This document shows positions 40,894-52,007 of a stretch of DNA of 64,000 nt, piece after piece. Source of the DNA: Undaria pinnatifida (lineage: Eukaryota > Sar > Phaeophyceae > Laminariales > Alariaceae). Both the position numbers and the translations under genes were made by a program. How positions within the stretch are numbered: the stretch's first letter is position 1; each line of letters begins with the position of its first letter. The stretch covers positions 7,068,381 through 7,132,380 of the forward strand of contig JABAKD010000011.1 of assembly GCA_012845835.1 (NCBI GenBank), written 5' to 3'. Under the pieces are notes generated by a model, which was given only the letters and a program-made list of their open reading frames with translations, had not been told where the DNA came from and searched no databases.

Positions 40894-41045
40894 TCTGCCC
40901 TGTATAAAATCCGTCTGCCCTGTATATAATTCATTCAATCGGCCGTACTCACTGCTGACGTTTTTCAATTTTTGATAAAATCTTTACACCATGGGAGTCA
41001 CATGTATTCAAAGGTTAATACATCCATAAAAACGAGCCGCCGTTG

Positions 41046-41130
41046 TATCACGCAGTTTGCAAAGATGAGTATCGACCTTAAATTAGTCGAACTCACAGCT
41101 TACGTGCTTATAATAACTTTATGAAATCAC
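41046..41130 (+). repeat. Dispersed repeat family B, copy 3
   Basis: Reads ITQFAKMSIDLKLVELTAYV then a stop, in the same frame as copies 4 and 5. Confidence 0.7.
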
Positions 41131-42830
41131 CTTGCGTTACAGCATCGTATTGGAATGTGTACGAGTATCTTTGTCGTTTGGGACCACAGAGCTCTTCTCT
41201 TCAGGGGGCATCGGCAAGGACACTGGTTGTGCTGGATGGAGATGGGTGAAAAGTTCAGTGTAATGTTAAGAACACACACATACTAAAACGGGCCCCTCAT
41301 CTTCAGTCCAAGTACAGCAGTACGTACTAAACACCAGTACGAAAGGTTATTTGGTCATGGAATTCCAAACGCGTACCAACGCGAAACATACGCAAGCCAG
41401 CACACCAAGCGACTTGCAAGGAAGAAGAAAAGAGTAAGAAGAAAAACTGGTGAAATAAAAAATGTAAGTAGAGAAAAGGAAACAGTCGGGGGGGGGGGGG
41501 TAAGAGGTACCCAGGAGAAGCAAAAAAAAGTACCAGGTACTTGTTTTTTAGTCAAAAGTGACAAGTTATACCTGTTTTTGGTTGTTGCTCTATAAATATC
41601 AAGAACACTTCAACTAGTTATTTGTATTAATAGTGAGCTCTCTGTTTCGTGCGACGGATGTCCTTTGCACCGTGCCCACTACCTGTACCGAGCTCAACGT
41701 GGACTGCCGGTTCTCTAGCACCCCCGCTATCATATGTATGATACGACGAGAACCCAGCACGATAGCCTGCTGATTATACCTGGTAGAGCGCTACCCGCTG
41801 GCCTGCTTGCAGCAGTAGCAGTATTAATTGTCACATTTTAACTCGTACTCGTAGCCATCTTCCACGCGGAGGGGTAGCCGCACTTGCACCTGATGTACAA
41901 CTGCAGCATTATACTCTGGTGCACTCGAATTCGCAACTGCTTGCATGTAGGCACCAGTATCATACCGCAGCAGTGTGTGTTCCTCACATCAAACCGTTAT
42001 TTCTATCATATTATATGTGCGAGTATCATACCCATCGACACCCAGCACTCCAGCACATCCAATGGCAGGCGTCCTCTGTGGAGTACGGTAGTAGGTGAAA
42101 CTCGTTCCTACTAAAGTCGACTACGAGTATGTGGGTTCGAATCCTCCCGAGCGCATACTCGTGCTCTTATAATAGTGAAAAATTGACTAGCGGAAAGCGC
42201 GAGAGCGTTAGAGAGCAAGATTCGATGAAAATCGACGAGCATAACATGCTAAAAAGTGGAAATGCTGAACCCTATGCACAATAAAATTGAAGGCACGTAC
42301 CTGGTATCGTGTAACACAGAAGAAAGCACCCCCCCCTCGGGTAACACCGCCCCACACATGAGCACACCCGGTGATATCTGTTTACCAGGTACGATGTATT
42401 TTTTTCATTTTTCTACCGTCACCTGATCACCGGGGGTACGCTGAACACCACACCCCCTACGGAGGTGCGTCTGAAAACAGCATCAAACTCCAAAATTACC
42501 ACACCACCTAGAGGATACCGTTCACCCACAACACTGTTACTAACTCCTCCTACTGTGCCCTAAGCCTTGATTACCGGTGTGGGTAGTAGGATTGTGGCCA
42601 ATTACGGAAGTTGTCGCTTGTTGTTGTACAGTGATCTCGAAAACCAACCAGTGCGCAATGCAACGGCGGTATATTGCTGTTGAGGGCGTCGGCTAGAAGC
42701 AAGGGTTTCAGATGATATGGCACAAGCTAGTGTTTCAGCGAGGCAAGGGCCTCTAAGGTGCAATCTTCGGGGGGTTCGACATGTTTAGAATGCCTATGGT
42801 GGTATATACCTATAACCAGGGCATACAGTA
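41131..42830. other. Intergenic stretch without a recognised gene
   Basis: Mostly unique-looking AT-balanced sequence. A tRNA-like 3' part (42110-42165) is described separately. I see no conserved protein. Confidence 0.35.
42110..42165 (+). other. tRNA-like 3' half (relic)
   Basis: GTGGGTTCGAATCCTCCCGA is followed by GCGCA, resembling the T arm and 3' acceptor of a tRNA with a long variable arm. The 5' acceptor strand and D arm are not present, so I do not call a functional tRNA. Confidence 0.3.
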
Positions 42831-42831
42831 A

Positions 42832-43551
42832 TTGGGACTCGGACGCCTATTTCCCAAGCCCAACGTGAGCTGGAAAGCGTGTTGCGTCACGCGCTCCAGG
42901 CGTGTAGCCCTCCACAGCGCCCCCAGATGGACCGTCGGAGGTAAACGAAATTGCGTTGATATACTCCCCAAAACGGCTCAACAAAGTGAGTTTAGATGCC
43001 CAAAACATTTTTTTCGACCACAGCGAAAACAAGAAAGGTGCCTCCATAATATTTACGGCCTCCATCGGGAAGGACATGTCCCCAAAAGGAACTTGACGAA
43101 ATCAAGAGACACAGCAACACAGCGCACACAACTTACAGCCCCGAAGCCCGTATCTCGCAAACTCGAGGTCTGGCCGGGAGAGCGCTTCGATTTAGTAGTG
43201 GCCTCCTGTTGTGTCCGAAGAGCCCTGATGCAGTCTCGGCTAGACCACCCGCAGAGTGCATCGATCGGTGCGACGAGAAAGGTCCTCTTAATCCGCTGCT
43301 TTTTTAAGCCCGGCTTGGATTGTCTCTATTATTACAGAATATATTTGCTCGCAAACAAGTTGATTTGCCTATGTTTGTTCGAGCTAGTCATGAGCAATCG
43401 GCTCGCCAGCTGTCGCCGAGTCCGCAGATCGCCGACTAGGAACCCAGGGTCTTGTCGGGAGAGCGCTTGGGTGTCGCAGTGGCCGTCTGGTGTGTTCACG
43501 GAGTCCTGTGGCAAGCCCTGTGTCCCACGATATCTCGATGTTCTTATGTGA
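42832..43551 (+). CDS. Long open frame, unidentified (doubtful gene)
   Basis: A 239-codon ATG frame in non-repetitive sequence, the longest such frame outside the named genes. It begins MGLGRLFPKPNVSWKA and has no recognised domain. The composition (many Arg, Cys, Ser) is not convincing, and 43150-43240 and 43425-43510 are diverged copies of each other (GGGAGAGCGCTT, GTGGCC, GTCTGGTGTGTTC-like), suggesting repeat-derived sequence. Confidence 0.15.
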   Translation: MGLGRLFPKPNVSWKACCVTRSRRVALHSAPRWTVGGKRNCVDILPKTAQQSEFRCPKHFFRPQRKQERCLHNIYGLHREGHVPKRNLTKSRDTATQRTQLTAPKPVSRKLEVWPGERFDLVVASCCVRRALMQSRLDHPQSASIGATRKVLLIRCFFKPGLDCLYYYRIYLLANKLICLCLFELVMSNRLASCRRVRRSPTRNPGSCRESAWVSQWPSGVFTESCGKPCVPRYLDVLM

Positions 43552-44561
43552 GACTGCTGTACGTGGTTTCTTGGAGTTTTTTATATGGGGTATAGTATTG
43601 ACAGTATTGATAAACAAATCAAAAGTGCCAATACATTTTCCAAGTTTTTTCGAAGCGTTTTTTTTTGCGCCTAGGGCCCTTTTCCACCCAGATTTACGCT
43701 ATTGCAGGGTCCCTGTTGTTGATGCTGCGCGTAATGTATCTGATTTTTGTAGTTGGTTTAACTTTGATTTTTTTATTGTTATATCCATTGCTGCGCAAGG
43801 CATCGCTATCGTTCCAATAAATTCCCATATGCTCTAAAACACTGTGATGCTACTACTGCACTACATTTATTCAGGTACCCCCTATGGTCTAAAACACTAT
43901 GATACCAATGCGCCACAATTAATCATATACAGTAGTGGAACGGTGCGTCCCGATATTCCGATAAGCTTCACTCATCGCACCGCCCATTCTGTTATCCTGT
44001 TATACCCGGAGCCGGGAATGTAGTATTGAGTTGCGCTCGGGCGGTGTTGATTTCGTTGAATGTGCTATGGGCAGTGTTGGTTTGCGTGCGTTCTTGGAGG
44101 CATGTCGTCATTCTCTCCGAGTAATAATTGTAGAACAAAATGCAGATATAATAGTTTTTTCGCGGCTTCGACACGTAAGATATTAAGATTCAGTGGGGTG
44201 TTGTGTTTGTTGGCGCACTGTCTTCGAGGTTGTTTCTTGGCGGTTATCAACCGTGTCGGAAGGAACTGCCGTCTTGAAATCCATTTTTCTGTTGCTTGCT
44301 ATATATGTGGTCCTATCCCTGTTGGCCACTGTCGCTACTACTGCTGGTGATGGAAACGCTGCTGCCATATCGCCACTGTCATTACTACTGTCGATGAGTT
44401 ACCGTCTTCATGCGAAAACGTTGCTATTTTCCGTGTGGTCCTGCCGGCCGCCCTCGCGCTGCCAAGGTCTTGGACTCGCTTCATTGAGCGGGCGGCTTCA
44501 TCCGCAGAACTTTGTACTGGTACAAACTATGAGTCACCCTCGGGGCCTGGATGTATAGCAA

Positions 44562-44640
44562 GACTACGTGTAAATATGAGCGTCGACCCTAAATTTATCG
44601 AACTCGCAGCTGATGTGTTTATAATGATTTTTATAAAGTA
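44562..44640 (+). repeat. Dispersed repeat family B, copy 4
   Basis: The frame is intact: MSVDPKFIELAADVFIMIF, then IK and a stop, matching the family reading MSIDPKFIELTADVF. Confidence 0.7.
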
Positions 44641-45064
44641 ATTTTGTGGTCTTACCAACCTTGTGGCAGGAGTGAGTGTGCAGCAGCACAAGTACATCTC
44701 CCTACTACGCTGCGCCTCGGACGTGTCTCTTACCCCAGCAGCCCGGATTGCTATGCTTAGCGGGCCCTTTTTAAACTGGTGTACTCCACAAACAATTTAA
44801 ATAGGCTGTTATGGACTCTTGAAAGTGTTGTCTCCCACCAACATTCCCCCGACGTTTCGGACACGTACGGGGAGGCCCACGCGCTTGCATATCGCACGAT
44901 ACACAGCCCGAAGCTCCCCGTACATACTAGTTTGTCACACGATATACACGCCGATCGCTAGAGTAGTTACCGACCCCCTTTCCAAGTCACGCGTGGCCCC
45001 GCGCGCTTCAATATTTCCCGTTCTCACATTGGCGCGCCGTCTATCACATCTACTAATTTCCAGG

Positions 45065-45235
45065 GTTTTTCACGGGTCATGACTTCACCGGAAAACCCCG
45101 AGTCGAGTCGGGTCGGGTCAAGAGGTGTTCGAAACCTCACGGGTCGGGTCGGGGGGTCCGGAGGTTTCAAATGTCATGGGTTTCCTGATCGGACCCGACC
45201 CGACCAACCAGAACTCATCCGACCCGTGAAAAAAA
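45065..45235. repeat. CGGGTC foldback element, copy 2
   Basis: CACGGGTCATGACTTC at the left and GACCCGTGAAAAAAAAG at the right, with GTCGGGTCGGGTC words and their inverse between. Same build as 11700-11945, including the internal GAGGT(C/G)TTC(A/G)AA words. Confidence 0.65.
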
Positions 45236-45339
45236 AGTCTTGCAAATTTCTCGTTACAGCCATTTCTCGCTGTGTTCCCATTAGTGCCCTAGTCGTGCGA
45301 CCGTGAGAACGTAGTCAGTCCTCAAGACGTAGTGAATAA

Positions 45340-48300
45340 CGAGATTCAAGGTCTCTACTCGTTGGTCAAAGCAGTATCAGTAGTACGTTGGCAAGCTTGA
45401 GTACAGCCATTCACCCAGTAGGTACACTCGTCAAGATGTGTCAGCTCTCGAGCGTACCTACTGGGTCCGTGACTACGTTCAAGCTTTGCTACCGTGCTGC
45501 TGGTGGCGTCTGCTGCTATTAATAGCTTGATCAACGGTTAGAGTTCTTGGATTTCGTGTTTCACCACTTCCAGAGGATTGGCTACTTTCTCATAGTCGCG
45601 GTACAGTACAGAGAGCGGTAATCGGCGGAGTTCCATGTTAGTGTCTGACTAGCGCGTTTGTGGCTTGATCTGTTGTCAATGTCGAAGCCAGTTGCTATGC
45701 TTAACGTACTTCGCCAAACTAAGAACTAGCCATGGAGTCCAGCAGAATTGCAGCCCTACCAATCATCCCGGAGTTGATGGCGTCGCAGTTGTCAAGTACC
45801 ACACGCCGAACATAAGCCATACCCTCTCGAGGTGGTGAAGAACGAGATTCAAGAACTCTACATACTCGCTGATCGAGCCAGTAGCATACGGCATCAAGAT
45901 GTGTCAGCTGACGAGCGTACCTTCTAGGTCCAACTCAAGCTTGCCACGGTGGCAGGCTTGAGTATGGCCGTAGGCCCGGTAGGCACACTCGTTGGCCGAC
46001 ATCTCTTGCTGGCGTCTGCTACTGGCTTTATTAACGAGTCGAGTCCTTGATACTTGTTTTGCGCCGCCTTCAGATGGTTGGCCAGTTTCTCACGGTTACG
46101 GTGCAAAGAACGGCAATTTGCGGAGCTCTTCGTCTTTGTGTTTAACTCACTAGTTTGTGGCTCGAGTTGTGGTAAATGCGTAATTGGGTCAGTTTATTGA
46201 CTTATTTCGTCACTCGGCCAAGGACTAGCCATGTAAGCCCAGCCGACCGACAGCCCTATCAATCATCCCTCCAGAGAGTTGATGTCGGCGTAATTGGCGA
46301 ATATCGCACCCAATACGCTAGCCGCCCCACGCCATCTATGGGGCAGTGGCGCACCTTGATTGCCTTTTCTATTTTGTTTTCCTCATGGAACCGCGGGGGG
46401 GGGGTTAGGTTGTTTTATCTGCCGTTTGCAAACGTTATTTTTCAAGGCATGCACTAATTTTTCATCACATGCGAGTTCTGGCTGAAATGCCGTGGGTCTC
46501 GTGGCCCAGGTTGTTTACACAGCGGTCGAAGTCGAACATAACCGCCGCACCGGCCTCGCACTTCGGGAACCGAGTCACGCGACTGTAACATAGTAGCCCA
46601 TCCTCAAGAGGTAGTGGAGAACGGTTTTCAAATGCTCTATCATGGTACCAGATAGTCGTTAATTGGGCCAATAGCATACGTCAAGATGTGTCAGCCATCG
46701 AGCGTACCTTCTAGGTCCATGGTTGACTCAGAGTTTGCTACTGTTTCAAAAGCTCTACTCGCTGATAAAGCCAGTAGCAGACGTCATCAACATGTTTCAG
46801 CTGACGAGCGTACCTACTGGGTCCATGGCTTTACTCATGCTTGCCATCATACTGCTGACTACGAGCTTGGCACGGTGGCAAACTTGAGTATACCCATGGA
46901 CTCACGTATGCTTGTTGGCCTTGATCACGTCTACTATGAGCTTTATCAGCGAGAGTAGTCCTTGCATTTTGTTATTCGCCACCTCCGGAAGATCAGCTAC
47001 TTTCTCACGGTCATGGGAACAGAGAACGGTAGTTTGCGGAGTTACACGTCTTGTCGTATCTGAACGGCTCGTTTGTTTGCTCAAATGGTGCTAAATATTA
47101 AAGCCAATCAGTTGGCTTACTCCGTCACCCAACTAAGAAGTAGCCGTGAAGTCCAGCCGGCTGACAGGCCCATCTATTATCCCCCTACAAAGTCGACGGA
47201 GTTGTGGTTAGCAAGTATCGCACCCAGTGCGGTAGATAATCCTCTCGAGGTGGTAAAGAACGAGATTGAAGAATTTTACTCGTTTCCCCAGCCAGTTACA
47301 TGTCGTCGAAGTGTGTCAGTGGACAAGAGCACCTTCTAGGTCCATGGCTCTGCTCGAAGCTTGCCACTGTATCAAGGGAGATTCAAGAACTCTACTCGTA
47401 TCGAGCCAGTAGCGTACGTCCAGATGTGTTAGCTGACGAGCGTACCTTCTAGCTCCATGGCTAAACTCAAGCTTGCCATTGTGACAAGATTGAGTATTGC
47501 CGTGGGCCCGGTGGGTACGCTTCTCAGCTAACACATCTGGATGGCACATGATACTGAGCGAGTAGTTCTTGGATTTCATTGTTCACCAATTCCAGAGGGC
47601 TGGCCACTTCCTCATAGTCGCAGCGCCGTACAGAAAGGGGTGATTTGGGGAGTCGCATGTTAATGTCTGACTGGCGTGTTTGTTTGTGGCTTCATGTATA
47701 GTAAATGTCGGAGTCAGTTGCTCTGGCTCGCTTACTTCGTTGCCCAACTAAGAACTAGCCGTGGAGTCCACCCGAATCACAGCCCTACCACTCATCTCCA
47801 TTTCGGAAAGTCGATGGCATCGCAGTTGCCAAGTATCACACCCAGTACATTTTAGCCATTATCCTCTCGAGATGGTAGCGAACGAGATGCAGGAACTCTT
47901 CTGTATTCGTTGATCGAGCCAGCAGCATGCGTCATCAAGACGTGTCAGCTGACGGGCGTATCTTCTAGGTCCATGGCTATACTCAAGGCTTGCTGCTGTT
48001 TGAAGGGGGGTTGAAGAACTCTACTCGTTGATTGAGCCAGCAGCATACGGCATCAAGATGTGTCAGCTGACGAGCGCACCTTCTAGGCCCACGGCTATAC
48101 CCAAGCTTGCCACAGTGGCAGGCTTGATTTATTGCCGTGGGCCCGGTAGGTACACTCGTTGGCCGACACCTCTTGTTGGCGTCTGCTACTGGCTTTATCA
48201 ACGAGTAGAATTCTTGATTTTTGTTCTTCGCCACCTCCAGATGGTTGGCTACTTTCTCACGGTCATGGGAACAGAGAACGGAAATTTACGGAGTTATACT

Positions 48301-50600
48301 TTGTAGTATGTGAATGGCTCGTTTACTTGCTCGAGTGGTGCTAAATATTAAACTCAGTTAGTTGGCTTACTCCGTCACCCGAGTAAGAAGTAGCCGTGAA
48401 GTCCAGCCGACCGACAGGCCTATCCATTATCCCCTCACAGAGACGACGGAGTCGAGGTTGCCAAGTATCACGCCCAGTACACTGGCCATGTCCTCTCGGG
48501 GTGGTGAAGAACGAGATTCAGGAACTCGTACGCGTTGATCGAGCCAGTAACGTACGTCATCAAGATGTGTCAGTTGACGGGCGTACCTTCTAGGCCCATG
48601 GCTCTGCTCAAGGCTTGCTACTGTATAAGGGGAAATTCATGAACTCTACTCGTTGATCGAGCCAGTAGCAGACGCCAGCAAGAGGTGTCAGCTAACGAGC
48701 GTACCCTCTAGGTCCATGGCCATGCTCAAGCTTGCCGCGATGGCAAACTTGATTATGGCCGTGGACCCGGTAGGTACACTCGTTGGCTGACACCTCTTGC
48801 TGGCGTCTGCTACTGGCTTTATCAACGAGTAGAGTTATTGATTTTTGTTCTTGGCCACCTCCGGAGGTTTGGCCCCTTTATCACAGCCATGGAACAGAAA
48901 ACGGTATTTTGCGGAGATATACGTCTTTGTAATATCTGAATGGCGCGTTTATTTGTTCGAATGGTGCTAAATATCACAGCCAGTCAGCTGGCTTACTCCA
49001 CCATGCAACTAAAAAATAGCCGTGAAGTCCAGCTGACCCACAGGCATACCGACCATCCCCATTTCGGAAAGCCGATGGCGTCTCAGTTGCCAAGTATCAC
49101 ATCCAGCACGCTGACCGCCCCGCGCTATATATATGGGGGGTGGCACTGTTCACCTTGATTGCCTATTTCTAGTGTATTGCGCGCTCCTGATGGAACCGCA
49201 CATCCAGAAGAGTAGCTACTTTTTCGCGGTCACGGAACAGGGAACGGTAATTTGGCGGAGTTGCGTCCTTGTGTTTAGCGGGTTTGTGGCTTAAACTGCA
49301 CTCTGTCCGGGATGATAGGAGCCACATAGTAATTGCTGAATATAAGTACCGTTTTACACGTTTGGCATCTCATGCGGCTGTGCAACATCAATAGGCAGCA
49401 TCACCTTTTGACCGAACAACCAGGGTACAGGAAAATCCCCGGGTTCTCGCTCAGCCACTTCTCGCTGTGACTGACGCTGGGACAAAAGGGGGTCAGTTTT
49501 GAATTATGCTTACAAATTCAAAAAACGAGTTCGATTTTTTGTTGGCGTTTTTGGTTCGCGGACAAAAATGCGAATCCAGCGCAAGAAACAGCTCTTCAAG
49601 AACTTGATCGGAATGACCTTCAACCGGTTCAATCGTAAAACGAGCTCCGTCTTTCCTTGCTTAGGTAGTCGAAGTTAAGGTTGCCATCTTCTTTGTTCTC
49701 ATCGTTTTTAGGTTTTGCGAGCGCGCTTGGTCATGGCAGACGCAGTGAAAAAAAACGAATCCTTAATTTTCAGTTTTCCGCCAAGAACTCGATGCAAATA
49801 CCCAGACGACCCCTGCAATGCGGGGCAGCAGTGTGTAGTGATGATCAAAGTCAGCTTGTTGGCTCATTTCGTCACCCAACTAAGAACTGGTCGTGAAGTC
49901 CAGCAGAATCACAGCCCTACCAATAATCCCAGAGTTTTAATGTGGTCGCAGTTGGCAAGTATTACACCCAGTATGCTAGCCGCCCTGCACCATCTAGTTC
50001 GTATGGGGGTCAGCTTGATAGTCTAACATAATCACCACACCGGTCTCGCACTTCACATGGCCGAACCGAGTCACGTGCCCAAGGGAAATAAGTCAGCCAT
50101 CTAGGAGATGACGAACAGCGGTTCAAAAACTCTGCTCGTTGATCGAGCCACACCGGCTTCGCGTATCACACGACGCGAACCGAGTCACGTGTCCAAGAGA
50201 AATGAGTCAATCATTTAGAGCTGATCACCAAGATTAGCAAACTCTACTTGTTGATCAAGCCTGTAGCACATGTGGTCGATATGTGTCAGCTGACGATCTT
50301 ACCTTCTGGGTCCATATACTCAAGCTTGCCATCGTACTGGTGATGACGGACTTGATGCGGTGGCAAACTTAACTATTGCCATGGCCTGGGTAGATACGCT
50401 TGTTAGCTGATGCATCTTGATGACGTTTACTACTGGTTTTATGAGCGAGTACAGTTATTGAATTTGTTTTCCGCTATGTCCAGAGGATTGGCTACCTTCT
50501 CGCGGCCACAGAACATAGAGGCGGTGACGTCGTAGTTGATAATTATCACACCCAGCACGTTGGCCGCCCCGCTCCACCTACCGTGTAGTGCTGATCAACG
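45340..50600. repeat. Tandem array whose ~630 bp unit contains a long hairpin
   Basis: Units contain GAACTCTACTCGTTGATCGA, GTGTCAGCTGACGAGCGTAC and CTAGGTCCATGGC, followed by their inverse across a 4-30 bp centre. Hairpin centres are near 45953, 46850, 47483, 48113, 48739 and 50340; the middle four are 625-635 bp apart. In the best one (48639-48840) arms of about 98 bp face each other over a 4 bp loop. The linker includes TTCTCACGGTCATGGGAACA and CAACTAAGAA(C/G)TAGCCGTG. Short open frames occur, but none is conserved in all units. Confidence 0.85.
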
Positions 50601-50804
50601 CCCCGCGGGGCGCTAGTGTTACGACTTTCCGACCCTAAAAAGGCGCCCTGGAGCGTTTACCATGTGCCCGGGGCGTGTTCTTGAAAGCTCGTGCCTGAAA
50701 AAATCGCTCGCCGGGGCAATACCAAAAATTAAGTTTTTTACGGTCAGCGTATGATTCAGCTTGGGGGCCTTATTGAAGTGTCGCACGTCTCACGCTCTCC
50801 TCAT

Positions 50805-50920
50805 GGCACCGCACGTCGCCTGAGGTTCTTCAATTGACGAGCTCTATTTTTCACCCAAAAACGTACTTTGAGGAAAACCATGAGCAATCCCATGTCCTCG
50901 GTATATGACGAACAATGTTG
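50805..50920 (+). repeat. Dispersed repeat family C, partial copy
   Basis: ACGAGCTCTATTTTTCACCC, then CTTTGAGGAAAACCATGAGC, similar to the 53757 copy. Confidence 0.55.
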
Positions 50921-51459
50921 TAAAAGCGCAAATGGGACTTCAACCATGCTGAGTAGTTCCTGGCTTGAGGAACTGCGCCAGACAGAACTACGTTGGCATG
51001 CCCCAAAAAAACTAGCTACCCCGCGTCTGCCTGTTGATGAGTTGTTTTGGTGTTCCAATTTGTGTCTTCACGACGGTAAGGATTCGCCGCCCCCTCGGCA
51101 TTCTTACAAGCGCTATAGTAGGGCGCTTCTTTTGTCCCCGCGAACTCAACCAAATCGCAGCTTGAGTAGAGTACAGGTCGCCGAATAAGAAACAGATAAT
51201 ACTGGCCCAGACTGGGGGTTTTATTTGAGATAGGGTGCGTTGTACACTGTCTCCAGTATCACGGTTCATGGATGTCTCTTATTTTCTCAAGCATCACGCT
51301 ATTGGGTCTTGCTGCGCGCCTTACTATCGCCTGGGCGCCCTCCTTCGCCGCGAGACAGCTGTGCGCGCCGCTCGTCGATGGTCTTGCCGCTGCTGCTAGA
51401 TGATGTCGTTGAGGGTGTTCTCCAGGACAGAATTGCCGCTGCGCAGACCCTCGCACGCG

Positions 51460-51640
51460 GGGTGCTGTGATCAAACACCACGCATGAGTAACGCCACAGC
51501 ACCATTACTATCCTGTTTCTTATTAAACAGGATGTCCTGCACTGTATGCGTTGCACGTACTACTTTCACCAGCTCGGCATGACTTTGCGTAGACGATTCA
51601 CATCACTCCACCCGTCAGTGTGTGCCGTCGGGAAGCACCC
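51460..51640 (-). pseudogene. Degenerate coding-like segment, unidentified
   Basis: The minus strand reads SHAELVKVVRATHTVQDILF then NKKQDSNGAVALLMRGV and a stop, with a further open piece GLRSGNSVLENTLNDII ending in a stop. The composition is protein-like but I cannot assign a family. The broken frame suggests a relic. Confidence 0.25.
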
Positions 51641-52007
51641 TGTTGGATATCGTTGTGGTTTTTCTACTGGTGTGTAGGTGTGGATGCGATTTTACTCAAA
51701 CTGTCACATGCAGCCGACGTCGAGAGGTGGACTTCAGATCAAAATAGAAACGGAGAGATAAGGGTTACAGAGGGGCGTTATGTGGGGACGTCCCAGGAGG
51801 TATTTTGATTTTACCTTCGTCCTCCTTCTCTTCTTTTTCTTTTTTCCGGTAGTACCATAATGAGTTTCGTGGTATTGTTTGGTTTGCAAGCGGCACGGGA
51901 TGGTATACCTCAGCCCGTGGTTTCGTTCGCTCTTCCGATTTGGCAATGCGGGGTGCACGTAGACGCATGCTGCGGTAGAGGCGGCGCACCATTGATTTTA
52001 CTGGGGC

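Noticed and set aside
45340..50600. Short frames with recurring MCQLTSVPSR-like readings in the hairpin array
   Set aside because: The reading is present in some units only and is interrupted in others; sequence similarity extends equally over non-coding linkers.
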